From Kaistia soli DSM 19436 (GTDB lineage: Bacteria; Pseudomonadota; Alphaproteobacteria; Rhizobiales; Kaistiaceae), in the NCBI RefSeq assembly GCF_900129325.1, contig NZ_FQUP01000004.1:496001-560000 (forward strand): a DNA stretch of 64,000 nt. Direction: 5' to 3'. Position numbers and translations under genes: made by a program. The notes under the pieces are model-generated. The model made no database searches. It saw only the letters and a program-made list of their open reading frames with translations, and had not been told where the DNA came from. Positions 1-9,224 of this stretch are shown one piece after another. How positions within the stretch are numbered: the first letter of the stretch is position 1; every line of letters begins with the position of its first letter.

Positions 1-1
1 G

Positions 2-376
2 AACCGACATGAAATCTACTATTTCACGGAAAGCACGCTCGGCGCCGTCCGCATCGACGACTACAAGTATCGCTTCACCGATCAGCCGAATGGCTGGATC
101 GGCGCGACCGAGAAGGTCGACTGGCCGATCCTGACCAATCTCCGGCTCGACCCCTATGAGCGCACGGGCTTGTCGGACGGCAAGTCGGGTTCGCTCGCTT
201 ACTACAACTGGTTTGCCTACCAGTTCTGGCGCTTTGTCTTCGTGCAGCAGGAAGTTGCCAGGGAGGCGCAGACCTTCATCGACTTCCCACCGATGCAGGC
301 CGGCGCCAGCTTCAACATGTCGGCGGTGAAGGCGCAGATCGACGCCGCCATCGCATCCCAGTCTGCGGGAAAATAG
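2..376 (+). CDS. Arylsulfatase, C-terminal fragment (left-edge partial)
   Basis: The frame is open from base 2 to the TAG at 374-376 and gives 124 residues, so the gene starts outside the window. The fragment reads EIYYFTESTLGAVRIDDYKY, then a QPNGW stretch, then NLRLDPYERTG. That order is the C-terminal domain of type I (formylglycine) sulfatases of the bacterial arylsulfatase A-like group. The active-site CxPxR motif and metal ligands lie upstream and cannot be seen. These enzymes hydrolyse sulfate esters, usually in the periplasm. The match is to a short conserved tail, so the family is firm and the substrate is unknown. Confidence 0.8.
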   Translation, partial: NRHEIYYFTESTLGAVRIDDYKYRFTDQPNGWIGATEKVDWPILTNLRLDPYERTGLSDGKSGSLAYYNWFAYQFWRFVFVQQEVAREAQTFIDFPPMQAGASFNMSAVKAQIDAAIASQSAGK

Positions 377-487
377 CCGCCCAAGCCGTGTCGCGCCGCT
401 CTTTATGGCGGCGCGACGACCTTGGTGGAGGTGGTCGCAGAACCGGGCAGCTAAGTGCTAGTCTCCCGCTCGGAAGTTCACGCCATC

Positions 488-503
488 GGGGGAGGCGTCG
501 ATC
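488..503 (+). promoter_or_regulatory. Shine-Dalgarno facing a possible ATC start codon
   Basis: A near-perfect ribosome binding site, GGGGGAGG (488-495), stands five bases before ATC at 501-503. From that ATC the cytochrome frame continues as RFVRFLLAALFAGILF and then SAAIADG, a good signal peptide. The frame is closed by a TAG at 459-461 and has no ATG, GTG or TTG between that stop and the TTG at 621. Either ATC is the start or the base call hides an ATG. Starting at 621 would leave a haem protein with no export signal. Confidence 0.45.
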
Positions 504-620
504 CGCTTCGTTCGTTTTCTTCTTGCAGCCCTCTTCGCCGGTATCCTCTTCTCTGCCGCCATCGCGGATGGCCCGATAGCGGATGACGACCATGCGCTCG
601 ACGCAGGGACCGTCGGCGCG

Positions 621-2834
621 TTGCAGGCCTTTGCGCCGGCCGGCTTTGTCGGCTCGAAGGCGTGCAGCGCATGCCACAGCGCCGAATTCAACGCCTGGAA
701 GACCTCCGATCACGCCAAGGCGATGATGGTCGTGACGCCCGCGACGGTGTCGGGAGATTTCGACGACGTCTCGGTCGAGCATCTCGGCTCAAAGGCGCGT
801 TTCTACCGCGACGGCGACCGCTTCATCGTCGAAACGGACGACCGGGACGGGAAGCCACAGAGCTTCACCGTCAGCCACACCTTCGGCGTCTATCCGCTGC
901 AGCAATATCTCGTCACGTTTCCGGATGGCCGCCTGCAGGCCCTCCCCTTCGCCTGGGACACGCGACCAAAGGCCGAGGGCGGTCAGCGCTGGTTCCATCT
1001 CTACCAGAACCAGCCGATGCCTGCCTCAGACCCGCTGCACTGGACCCGGGGCCAGCAGAACTGGAACTTCATGTGCGCCGAATGCCATTCGACCGCACTC
1101 AAGAAGGGCTACGACGCGCCGACCGACAGCTTCCATACGACCTTCTCGGAAATCAGCGTCGGCTGCGAGAGTTGCCATGGCGCCGGCGCCGCGCATGTTT
1201 CCTGGGCGAGTTCTGGTGCGGATACGGCCGTTGCCAATCATGGATTTGCCAGCGTCGCGACCGTCAGGCCGCCCGCGGACTGGACGCCGGACCCCAAGAC
1301 AGGCAGTCCGGCGCATGGCGTGACCCGGCCGGTCGGCGACGTGGTCGAGACCTGCGCCCGCTGCCATGCCCGGCGGGGCACTTTGTCGGAGAACTGGCAG
1401 CCCGGCCGCGCGCTCGCCGATACTCATATGGAATCCCTGCTTGCTTCGGGTCTTTTCGAGGACGACGGGCAGATGAAAGACGAGGTCTTCAACGACCAGT
1501 CCTTCAAGCAGAGCCTGATGTTCGCACGCGGTGTCACCTGCAACGACTGCCACGACCCGCACAGCGACAGGCTGAAAGCAGAGGGCTCTGCCGTCTGTAG
1601 CCAGTGCCACATGCCGGAAAAGTTCGCGACACGCGAACATAGCGGCCATGCGCCCGGCCCAACGGCGCCGGACTGCATTTCCTGTCACATGCCAGCACGC
1701 ACCTATATGGTTGTCGACCGTCGCCACGATCATTCGTTCCGCATTCCACGCCCAGACCTTTCAGCGGCCTTCGGCACACCGAATGCCTGCAACGACTGCC
1801 ATGCCGACAAGACCGCGCAATGGGCCGCCGACGCCGTAGCACGCTGGCATGGCCCGGAGCGGATGGGCCACCAGACCTGGACAGAAGCTCTTCATCGCGG
1901 CCGAGCCGGCGAACCCGCCGCCCGCGCCCTGTTGATTGATCTCGTGAGCCAGCCGGCAGTGCCCGGAGTTGCCCGTGCGACCGCCCTCTCGGAATTGCAG
2001 CACTTCCCCTCCGCCGCCACGGCGATCACAACGACTGCCGCGCTCACCGATCCCGATCCGTTGGTGCGGGCCACGGCACTTCGCAACCTCGCTGGCGCGC
2101 CCCTCGACGCGCGGTGGCGGCTGGGCAGTCCCCTTCTCGCCGATCCCAGCCTTTCCGTGCGCATCGAGGCAGCGACGCTCCTCGCCGACCAGCCCCTCGC
2201 AAATCTGGCTCCCGACGACCGCAAGCGGACCGAAGCTGCTTTTGCGGACTATGAGGCAACGCAGCGTTTGAATGCCGACCGGCCGGAAGGCCGCGCCAAT
2301 CTCGCAACCTTCTTGATGCGGCGCGGCCAACCCGATGCCGCGGAAAAGGAACTGCTCGCCGGGTTGAAACTCGAGCCCGCCGCCGCACCCCTCTCGGTCA
2401 ATCTCGCCGACCTTTATCGCGCCGAGGGCCGTGAGGCGGATGCTGAGCGCGTCCTGCGCCAGGCGATCGCGTTGTCGCCGGAAGTCGCGGCGCCGCACTT
2501 TGCGCTCGGGCTCGGTCTCGTCCGCCAAAAGCGCTATCCGGAAGCGCTCGCCGAGCTTGAACGCGCGACGCGCCTGCAGCCGGACGACGCCCATTACGCC
2601 TATGTCTATGCCGTAGCTCTGCAGTCGACGGGTCAGCCTGAAGCTGCGAAGGCAGAGATCGGCATGGCGCTGGCGCGGCTACCCTATGATGCCGAATTGC
2701 TCGGGTTCGCTCTCAATAATGCGCTCGAGGCACGCGACGCGGCGCTGGCCGCACCGCTCGCCAGAACGCTCTCGGCGGTAACACCGGACGATCCCGATGT
2801 CGCACGGCTCGCCAGGCAGCTTCAGCAGCCCTGA
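621..2834 (+). CDS. Octahaem c-type cytochrome with C-terminal HEAT-like and TPR repeats
   Basis: From the TTG at 621 the protein is 737 residues. Eight CXXCH haem-attachment motifs lie at about residues 15, 152, 182, 245, 307, 326, 352 and 390, followed by alpha-helical HEAT-like repeats (about 430-540) and TPR-like repeats (about 560-735). The segment RRHDHSFRIPRPD and the CNDCH motif are typical of the cytochrome c554/nitrite-reductase-like multihaem group fused to TPRs. Such proteins mature in the periplasm and carry electrons; the partner is unknown. The true start is probably 40 codons upstream at an ATC (501), which supplies the missing signal peptide. No cytochrome maturation genes are nearby. 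The enzymatic role is not established. Confidence 0.85.
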   Translation: MQAFAPAGFVGSKACSACHSAEFNAWKTSDHAKAMMVVTPATVSGDFDDVSVEHLGSKARFYRDGDRFIVETDDRDGKPQSFTVSHTFGVYPLQQYLVTFPDGRLQALPFAWDTRPKAEGGQRWFHLYQNQPMPASDPLHWTRGQQNWNFMCAECHSTALKKGYDAPTDSFHTTFSEISVGCESCHGAGAAHVSWASSGADTAVANHGFASVATVRPPADWTPDPKTGSPAHGVTRPVGDVVETCARCHARRGTLSENWQPGRALADTHMESLLASGLFEDDGQMKDEVFNDQSFKQSLMFARGVTCNDCHDPHSDRLKAEGSAVCSQCHMPEKFATREHSGHAPGPTAPDCISCHMPARTYMVVDRRHDHSFRIPRPDLSAAFGTPNACNDCHADKTAQWAADAVARWHGPERMGHQTWTEALHRGRAGEPAARALLIDLVSQPAVPGVARATALSELQHFPSAATAITTTAALTDPDPLVRATALRNLAGAPLDARWRLGSPLLADPSLSVRIEAATLLADQPLANLAPDDRKRTEAAFADYEATQRLNADRPEGRANLATFLMRRGQPDAAEKELLAGLKLEPAAAPLSVNLADLYRAEGREADAERVLRQAIALSPEVAAPHFALGLGLVRQKRYPEALAELERATRLQPDDAHYAYVYAVALQSTGQPEAAKAEIGMALARLPYDAELLGFALNNALEARDAALAAPLARTLSAVTPDDPDVARLARQLQQP

Positions 2835-2867
2835 TCACATCGCGCTCAATCGCGGGACAGATTTCGG

Positions 2868-4109
2868 TCACTTCGCCGGCTGGCCCTCCCCTAGGACGCC
2901 CGCGACCGGCACGATAATGATGCCATCGACCACGCTGCCGCTGGCGGCTGCCGTGGTGGGCCGCGGCGCTTTCCATGTGAAATCGTCGGCCCTCCCGGGC
3001 GGGGCCGGCGCCGCGATCCCCTCGACAGTCAGCTTGTAGACCGGATCGGCGGTATTGGTTGGAGCTGCGACCGGGGCGGCCCCGGCAAGCGTCGCATCGA
3101 CGGCAGCCGGCGGCGGATCGGTGAGCGAGACGACAGGGCCAACCGTCCGCGCCTTGCCATCGGCGCCGATCTCGACCGTCTCGTTCGGATTGAGCGGCGC
3201 GGCGGTTCCGATCGCATCGCCCGTGCCGGCGGGCCCGAGTTCGCGCTCGACATAGAAGGCAAGCTTGCGGCGGCCAGACTTGGTGAAATTGATGCCGTCG
3301 CCTGAGCGCAGCTGCCGCGCCTGGCCATCCATGTCCGGGCCGCGCGCGACGAACTTGCCATCTTCGTCGGCGAAGCCGTCCCAAATATCGACGAAGCGCA
3401 TGCCCGCCGCCTCCGCCTTCTCCTTGAACACCGTGTTGAGGAAGGCCATGTCGGCCGAGCCGTCGGCGGAACGAAGCGGCGGCTCGCCGACCCAGATCAC
3501 CGGCTTACCGGCCGCCTTCAAGGCTGCGACGAACCGCTCGACGCGCGCCGTATAGGCCGCATCCCATCGATCCGATCGGACCGCGAGACTACCATCCGCG
3601 GCCCGGATCGGCTGGCGGTCATTGATGCCGATCATCACGACGATTGCATCCGGCCTCGTTTCTGCGAGGAGGTCCGGCAGGCTGGCCGTCCAGTCGTAGT
3701 GGTCATCCCGAACCAGCCCGGACGACCCATCGGTATTGTCGAGGACAGCGAGTTTCGGATTGTCCGCGAACGCTTGGTCGAGCCCCCATGCGAGCCCACC
3801 GGCGACGAAGTCGCCGATCACGAGGACGCGGCGCGCATCGGTCTCCTTGGGTTCGATGTCGGCAACCGGATACACCGGTTCTGCCGCCGCCGCAGTCGCC
3901 GCCTGCTTCTTGCGCTGGACGGGCGCCGCGCGGCCGGGTTGGCCGGCTCTCGGCGCATTGGGAATAACTCCGGGCGGCGGCGGCACCTCTCGGTCGCCGC
4001 CAAAGAGGCGCTCGAAGAAACCGCCGCGAGATTGCGCGATCGCGTCACCCATCGGCACGGCAATGGCGACGGCGAGGAAGAGCATGAACCGAACGAGGCT
4101 GAGCGGCAT
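2868..4109 (-). CDS. DUF459 SGNH-hydrolase-like secreted protein
   Basis: The start is the ATG at 4109, behind GGAGGGGG, giving 413 residues with an N-terminal signal peptide (about 1-25) and a low-complexity Pro/Ala linker to about residue 90. The body follows the SGNH/GDSL hydrolase plan: block I at 99-101 (GDF), block III at 161-164 (GIND) and block V at 271-274 (DGIN). The block I serine is replaced by Phe and the block V histidine by Asn, so the usual Ser-His catalytic pair is not evident. DUF459 proteins are periplasmic or envelope proteins linked to cell-wall or exopolysaccharide genes. The neighbouring lytic transglycosylase and galE/galU fit that. Activity is uncertain. Confidence 0.8.
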   Translation of the reverse strand: MPLSLVRFMLFLAVAIAVPMGDAIAQSRGGFFERLFGGDREVPPPPGVIPNAPRAGQPGRAAPVQRKKQAATAAAAEPVYPVADIEPKETDARRVLVIGDFVAGGLAWGLDQAFADNPKLAVLDNTDGSSGLVRDDHYDWTASLPDLLAETRPDAIVVMIGINDRQPIRAADGSLAVRSDRWDAAYTARVERFVAALKAAGKPVIWVGEPPLRSADGSADMAFLNTVFKEKAEAAGMRFVDIWDGFADEDGKFVARGPDMDGQARQLRSGDGINFTKSGRRKLAFYVERELGPAGTGDAIGTAAPLNPNETVEIGADGKARTVGPVVSLTDPPPAAVDATLAGAAPVAAPTNTADPVYKLTVEGIAAPAPPGRADDFTWKAPRPTTAAASGSVVDGIIIVPVAGVLGEGQPAK

Positions 4110-4252
4110 CGGACCCCCTCCACTGTCAGAGCAGTCACATGACCGAGGGCGTCGCAACGCTTCGCCTTAGTCCGGCAATGCTAGACCATTTCAGCGCCTG
4201 TATGAATTGCCGAACGCCAGGGGGCCCTCCCCGGAGGGTAGCAGCGACCGCC

Positions 4253-5503
4253 TTATCCGCCGGCGCGCAATTGTTCCAGCAGGCCTGTCGAGGCATAGCC
4301 ATCCGGAATCTGGCCCAGCCGCTGCTGGTAAGAGCGGATGGCCTGCCGGGTTCCCGCCCCGAGCTTGCCGTCGATCGTGCCGTCATAAAAGCCTTGCCGG
4401 GCGAGCAGCGACTGAACTTCGACGCGCTCGTCGCTGGTCAGCGGGCGGACGCCACGTGGCCATCCGGCAACGAATTCGCCCGAGCCCTTCAGCCGATCCG
4501 CGAGGTGGCCAACCGCAAGAGCATAGGCATCGGCATTGTTGTAGCGCTTGATGACACGGAAATTCGGCAGAAGCAGAAAGGCCGGCCCGTTCGCGCCGGC
4601 AGGCGCGTAAAGCCGCGCCGCCTCGTCGCTGGCGGGGAACGCACGGCCGGCAACGCGCTGCACGCCGATCTTGCGCCAGGCCGAGAGGGGCGCGGTCTTG
4701 CCGCCATCCGCAAGCCGCCAGTCGATCCCACGTGGCAAAACGACCTCGTATCCCCATGTCTCGCCCATCCGCCACCCCATCTTGGACAGATAGTTGGCGG
4801 TGGATGCCAGCGCGTCGACCTCCGAATTCCAGATGTCGCGCCGCCCATCGCCATCGAAATCGACCGCATAGGCCTGATAGGTGGTCGGGATGAACTGGGT
4901 ATGGCCCATGGCACCGGCCCACGAGCCCGTCATGCCGCGCACGCCGATATCGCCGCGCTGCAGAATCTTCAGCGCCGCAATCAGCTGCTGGCGACCATAT
5001 TTGGCGCGCGAGCCGCCCTGATAGGCGAGTGTCGCCAGCGAGCGGATGGTGCCCTTGACGATCTTGTCGTTCTGCAGCACCGCGCCATAGGATGATTCCA
5101 TGCCCCAGATGGCGACGACAACGGAGCGATCGACACCGTAAGCCGCCTCGATGCTGGCCAGCTGGCGTCCATATTGACGGAGCGCGGCCTTGCCGTTCTC
5201 CATCCGCTTCTCCGATACCGCGCCGTCGAGATAATCCCAAAGCGGCTTGACGAACTCGGCCTGGTTGCTGGCTTTTGCGAGCACATCGGGATCCGGTGTG
5301 AAATTGCCGAGCGCGTTCATATAGACTTGGCGCGAAATGCCGGCCTTCTGTGCGGTCGGCCAGAACTGCGCGACGAAACGCTGCCCGGCGGCATCAGCCA
5401 TCGCCGCGGGAATCGCGAGAATGACGAGGGCAAGGCCGAGCACGACAATCCCGGCAAGGCGCGCGAAAGCATTGGCTGGCGTCGGTTCGGTTCGTGTCGG
5501 CAT
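4253..5503 (-). CDS. Lytic murein transglycosylase, MltB family, with peptidoglycan-binding domain
   Basis: The protein has 416 residues and starts at an ATG behind GGGAGAAG. A signal sequence or anchor covers about 15-38. The SLT_2/MltB catalytic domain follows, with the expected glutamate at about 136 in AIWGMESSYGA, and the later GAMGHTQFIPTTY stretch is diagnostic. A peptidoglycan_binding_1 domain occupies roughly residues 350-416. These enzymes cleave the MurNAc-GlcNAc bond to form 1,6-anhydro ends during wall turnover. No lipobox is visible, so the protein is periplasmic-soluble or N-terminally anchored rather than a lipoprotein. It lies between the DUF459 gene and galE on the same strand. 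Confidence 0.93.
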   Translation of the reverse strand: MPTRTEPTPANAFARLAGIVVLGLALVILAIPAAMADAAGQRFVAQFWPTAQKAGISRQVYMNALGNFTPDPDVLAKASNQAEFVKPLWDYLDGAVSEKRMENGKAALRQYGRQLASIEAAYGVDRSVVVAIWGMESSYGAVLQNDKIVKGTIRSLATLAYQGGSRAKYGRQQLIAALKILQRGDIGVRGMTGSWAGAMGHTQFIPTTYQAYAVDFDGDGRRDIWNSEVDALASTANYLSKMGWRMGETWGYEVVLPRGIDWRLADGGKTAPLSAWRKIGVQRVAGRAFPASDEAARLYAPAGANGPAFLLLPNFRVIKRYNNADAYALAVGHLADRLKGSGEFVAGWPRGVRPLTSDERVEVQSLLARQGFYDGTIDGKLGAGTRQAIRSYQQRLGQIPDGYASTGLLEQLRAGG

Positions 5504-5542
5504 CGTCTTCTCCCAATCGGTGCCGCCGCGATGGCGACGGCA

Positions 5543-6535
5543 CTATTCCACGTGATTGCGGCGCGAAAGCGCCGCCTCCCAGGCCAGCGCGGTGCTGACG
5601 CAGGTGTCGAGATCGTCATGCTGCGGCGTCCAGCCAAGCTGCGCCCGCGCCACGGAAGCGTTGGCGACGACCGCCGGCACGTCGCCAGCCCGGCGCGGCC
5701 CCTCGACGACCGTAAAGTCGACGCCGGAAACGCGGCGCACGGATTCGATAACCTCGCGCACTGAGAAGCCCCGGCTGTAACCGCAATTCGCGACGAGGCT
5801 CGGCGCCCCGCGCCGAAGATAAGCCAGCGCATCGGCATGGGCGTTGGCGAGGTCGCTGACATGGATGTAGTCGCGCACGCAGGTACCGTCGGGCGTGTCG
5901 TAGTCGGTGCCGAGGATCTCGATCTTCGGCCGTTTGCCGAGCGCGGTCTCGCAGGCGACCTTGATCAGGTGGGTCGCGCCCTTGGTCGACTGACCCGTAC
6001 GACCGCGCGGATCGGCGCCGGCGACGTTGAAATAGCGCAGCGCCACATAGCGGAAATCATGCGCGCGCGAAGCGTCGTCGAGCATCCACTCGGTCATCAG
6101 CTTGGAGCGGCCATAGGGCGAGAGCGGCGCTGTCGGCGCGCTTTCGACCACCGGCTCCGTGCCGGCGTCGCCATAGACAGCGGCTGTCGAGGAGAAGATG
6201 AAATTCTTGATGCCGCACTTGATCGCCGTTGCGATCAGCGTGCGCGATTTGACGGTGTTGTTGAGATAGTAGCCAAGCGGATCGGCGACCGATTCCGGCA
6301 CGACGATCGATCCGGCAAAGTGGATGACGGCATCGATCTCATTGTCGAGGATCAGCTGCTCGACAAGTGTCTCGTCACCAATATCGCCGACGACCAGTTT
6401 AGCCTCGGGGGCGACCGCCCAGGCGAAACCCGTCGACAGCCTATCGAGCACGACGACGCGCTCGCCGGCATCGACGAGCCGCCACACCATATGGCTGCCG
6501 ATATAGCCAGCGCCGCCTGTGACCAGAACCGTCAT
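5543..6535 (-). CDS. galE: UDP-glucose 4-epimerase
   Basis: Extended SDR epimerase of 330 residues that interconverts UDP-glucose and UDP-galactose in the cytoplasm. The NAD-binding GGAGYIGSH lies at the N terminus, the catalytic YGRSK near residue 147, and the typical ALRYFNVAGADP follows. The ATG at 6535 is preferred over the in-frame TTG at 6550 because GAGGA sits five bases before the ATG. It is divergent from galU across a 149-base gap. Together the two enzymes make UDP-glucose and UDP-galactose for exopolysaccharide and lipopolysaccharide. Confidence 0.95.
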   Translation of the reverse strand: MTVLVTGGAGYIGSHMVWRLVDAGERVVVLDRLSTGFAWAVAPEAKLVVGDIGDETLVEQLILDNEIDAVIHFAGSIVVPESVADPLGYYLNNTVKSRTLIATAIKCGIKNFIFSSTAAVYGDAGTEPVVESAPTAPLSPYGRSKLMTEWMLDDASRAHDFRYVALRYFNVAGADPRGRTGQSTKGATHLIKVACETALGKRPKIEILGTDYDTPDGTCVRDYIHVSDLANAHADALAYLRRGAPSLVANCGYSRGFSVREVIESVRRVSGVDFTVVEGPRRAGDVPAVVANASVARAQLGWTPQHDDLDTCVSTALAWEAALSRRNHVE

Positions 6536-6684
6536 ATGATCCTCATGCAATGTTCATCATTAATAGGGGGTAAAGGAAGGCGCGCACCGCAGTGCGGGAT
6601 GTCGTGCATCTTCTGGATTTCGTTAGCGTTGTTCTTAGGATTGGGGCGATACTGTCCCCAGCGAATTTCGACCGAGAGGTGTTT
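6536..6684. promoter_or_regulatory. Divergent galE/galU promoter region
   Basis: This 149-base gap must carry the promoters for both genes. A dyad GGGG-N9-CCCC lies in TTGGGGCGATACTGTCCCC about 30 bases before the galU start. On the galE side a TTTACC with a downstream TTAATGAT is a weak promoter candidate. No operator is clear enough to name. Confidence 0.4.
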
Positions 6685-7569
6685 ATGAGCGCTCCCATTC
6701 GTAAGGCCGTGTTCCCCGTGGCGGGCCTTGGCACGCGTTTCCTGCCGGCCACCAAGGCTATGCCCAAGGAGATGCTGACCGTCGTCGACCGGCCCCTCAT
6801 TCAGTACGCGGTTGACGAGGCGCGCGAGGCCGGCATCGAGCATTTCATCTTCGTCACCGGCCGCAACAAGGCCGTCATCGAAGATCATTTCGACGTTCAG
6901 TATGAACTTGAGGCGACACTGTCCGGAAGAGGCAAAAACGAGGCCCTGGCACTGCTCGCCAAGGATCTGCCGAAGCCAGGCTCGACGAGCTTCACGCGCC
7001 AGCAGGTTCCGCTCGGTCTCGGCCACGCCGTCTGGTGTGCACGCGAGCTCGTCGGCAACGAACCTTTCGCGGTGCTCCTGCCCGACATGGTGATGAAGGG
7101 CGAGCCGAGCTGCCTGCGCCAGATGGTCGAAGCCTATAACGAGACCGGCGGCAATGTGCTCGCCGTCAGCGAATGCGATCCGGCCGAGACGAACCAGTAT
7201 GGCGTCGTCGGCATCGGTGCGGAACTCTCCAACGCGGCCTTCCGCATCAATGCGATGGTCGAGAAGCCGAAACCGGAGGTCGCGCCGTCCAATCTCTACA
7301 TCAACGGCCGCTATATCCTGCAGCCGCAGATCTTCGACCTCTTGTCCAAGCAGGAGCGCGGCGCCGGCAACGAGATTCAGCTTACCGACGCTATGCTGAA
7401 GCTGATGGAGAAGCAGTATTTCTACGGCTGCCGGTTCGACGGCGAGGTCTATGACTGCGGCAACAAGGTCGGCTTCCTTGCAGCCAATGTCGCCTTCGCG
7501 CTTGAGCGCGCCGATATCGCGGCAGAATTCCGCCCCGAACTCGACCGGCTGCTCGCCCGACAAGGCTGA
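6685..7569 (+). CDS. galU: UTP--glucose-1-phosphate uridylyltransferase
   Basis: Nucleotidyltransferase of 294 residues that makes UDP-glucose from UTP and glucose-1-phosphate. The N terminus [20 protein letters not shown] is the canonical nucleotide-binding loop, and the [18 protein letters not shown] and VEKPKP motifs also match GalU. The ATG at 6685 follows GAGAGG at good spacing; the upstream in-frame codons look non-coding. The length is standard for the family. It is divergent from galE and convergent with the PepSY membrane protein gene, with a strong hairpin between the two 3' ends. Confidence 0.96.
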   Translation: MSAPIRKAVFPVAGLGTRFLPATKAMPKEMLTVVDRPLIQYAVDEAREAGIEHFIFVTGRNKAVIEDHFDVQYELEATLSGRGKNEALALLAKDLPKPGSTSFTRQQVPLGLGHAVWCARELVGNEPFAVLLPDMVMKGEPSCLRQMVEAYNETGGNVLAVSECDPAETNQYGVVGIGAELSNAAFRINAMVEKPKPEVAPSNLYINGRYILQPQIFDLLSKQERGAGNEIQLTDAMLKLMEKQYFYGCRFDGEVYDCGNKVGFLAANVAFALERADIAAEFRPELDRLLARQG

Positions 7570-7597
7570 GCCAGCCGTTTCCGACTGGAGTTGTGAC

Positions 7598-7630
7598 GGG
7601 CCGCGGCCGCCAGATGGCGCCGCGGCCCAT
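7598..7630. terminator. Bidirectional terminator-like hairpin between galU and the PepSY gene
   Basis: GGGCCGCGGC (7598-7607) pairs perfectly with GCCGCGGCCC (7619-7628), and an inner GCC/GGC extends the stem. It lies between two convergent genes. The T-tract is weak on the galU side, so termination strength is inferred. Confidence 0.6.
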
Positions 7631-7641
7631 TGCTGTTTGCG

Positions 7642-9045
7642 TCAGGAGAAGGCGCGTTTCAACGCCGGCACGCGGGCGATCAGCACGAGGTCGACCAGCG
7701 AGATCACGAGGATCGACACGCCCGCCATCGGGAATGCCAGCGAGACGGCAAGACCCACCACCACCGCGCCCTTCCAGAGGCCTAGATCGCGCGGCATCGG
7801 CGGCGCGGCGAGGCGAAGCGCGCCGGCGGGCCTCCGCTTCCACCACATGACGGCGCCTGAGACACACAGAAGCAGCACGAGGGCGAGCGCGACGAGGTTG
7901 AACGCGAAATTCACCGGCCCCGCCATGCCCTTGTGCAGCCCGATCCCCCACGCCATCAGCTTCGCGACCGGCGAATAATCCGCATAGCCCACATCTGCGA
8001 GGACATTGCCGGTGTAGCGGTCGATGTGAACGAAGCGATCGCCGGACGGCGAAACGCCGTCCTGGTTGCGCCCGTCGAGCGACACGCTGTAGACGCCGGT
8101 ATCGCTCTGCGGGACCGCCAGCTTGTACTGGCCGTGGAAGCCGTGAGCGGCCGCCCACAGTGCCACGCTGTCGAGCGATACCGGACCCTCGACACCCGGT
8201 CCGCCAGCATCCGAGCCGGAGGCCGGCAGCGGCGTCTGCTCGAGCCCCCATGGCACCTCATGCAGTACGCCATGGTCCAATGCGGCATGGGTCAGATCCG
8301 ACAGCGGCACCTGGTTCCATTTTTCGGCCGGAAAGGACGACCAGGGCTGTACGAGCTTATCGCCCCAGACGCCGGCCCAGGCGAGGCCCGACAGCAGGAA
8401 CAAGAGCAGCACGAACGACATCCACATTCCCGTCGCCCGGTGCAGGTCCTTCCAGAGCGCCCGGCCGCGGCGCTTCAGGTGGGGAAACAGCGCCTGCGTG
8501 AGGCCGTCCCGCCGTGGCCAAGCCATATAGAGGCCGGTCGCGATCAGCACGATGGTCAGCGAAGCGGCAGCCTCGATCAATCGATCGCCGATCGTACCGA
8601 TCAATAAAGTGCCGTGGATTTTCTCCGCCAGAGCCCGGATCGTCCGGGATTCATCGCCCGAAGTCAGCACCGTTCCGCGATAGGGATCGACGGCGACGGC
8701 GATCGTGGCGTCGTCACGGGCAATCTCGAAATAGGCCGGCCGGTTCGGTGCGGCGGGCGCCACATAGGTGGACAGCGCGCCACTGTGTACCGCTGCGAGT
8801 GCCGCCCGAGCCTGCGCCGAGACAGGCAGCGCCTGACCGGCCGGCGCGATGTTCGGAGCATAGCCAAGCTCGTTGCCAACACCCGAATAGATCATCATCA
8901 CGCCGCCGGTGAGCGCCAGCATGATCAGGAAGGGTATGACGAACAGCCCCGCATAGAAATGCCATCGCCAGGCGGCGAAATAGCGCGCGTCGATGGCCGG
9001 CGGGGCCGCCGCTACCGATGCGGAGGAGATGGAAGAGGACGACAT
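7642..9045 (-). CDS. PepSY-associated TM helix protein (iron-regulated membrane reductase type)
   Basis: The protein has 467 residues counted from the ATG at 9045, and a longer in-frame start at 9111 is less likely. WRWHFYAGLFVIPFLIMLALTGG opens the first TM helix, as in PiuB-type PepSY_TM proteins. Further helices sit around residues 170, 230 and 375, with two long periplasmic PepSY regions between them. Conserved His residues in the helices may hold haem. Members often sit by TonB-siderophore genes and are thought to reduce ferric siderophores or move electrons across the inner membrane. Here the only partner is the DUF2946 gene upstream on the same strand. Confidence 0.85.
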   Translation of the reverse strand: MSSSSISSASVAAAPPAIDARYFAAWRWHFYAGLFVIPFLIMLALTGGVMMIYSGVGNELGYAPNIAPAGQALPVSAQARAALAAVHSGALSTYVAPAAPNRPAYFEIARDDATIAVAVDPYRGTVLTSGDESRTIRALAEKIHGTLLIGTIGDRLIEAAASLTIVLIATGLYMAWPRRDGLTQALFPHLKRRGRALWKDLHRATGMWMSFVLLLFLLSGLAWAGVWGDKLVQPWSSFPAEKWNQVPLSDLTHAALDHGVLHEVPWGLEQTPLPASGSDAGGPGVEGPVSLDSVALWAAAHGFHGQYKLAVPQSDTGVYSVSLDGRNQDGVSPSGDRFVHIDRYTGNVLADVGYADYSPVAKLMAWGIGLHKGMAGPVNFAFNLVALALVLLLCVSGAVMWWKRRPAGALRLAAPPMPRDLGLWKGAVVVGLAVSLAFPMAGVSILVISLVDLVLIARVPALKRAFS

Positions 9046-9224
9046 GAAGGTTCTCGCATTCTGGCCACCGCTCGCGCTGGCGGCACATCGCTGAATATCG
9101 GCGGTCACCACGGCTCAGCGGCCGAACGGGCGCCGGCCCGAAATGGGCGACGTCGTCCTGGCTCAGTCGAGGGACCACAATCGGATGGAGGGAGGCCAGC
9201 TAAGGCCGGCCCGACATTCGGACT

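Noticed and set aside
312-782. Open frame antisense to the region before the cytochrome
   Set aside because: Arg/Pro-rich composition typical of GC-rich shadow frames, no family motif, and it conflicts with the cytochrome leader.
4225-4238. CCCTCC-CC-GGAGGG inverted repeat after the lytic transglycosylase gene
   Set aside because: The loop is too small and no T-tract follows; too weak to call a terminator.
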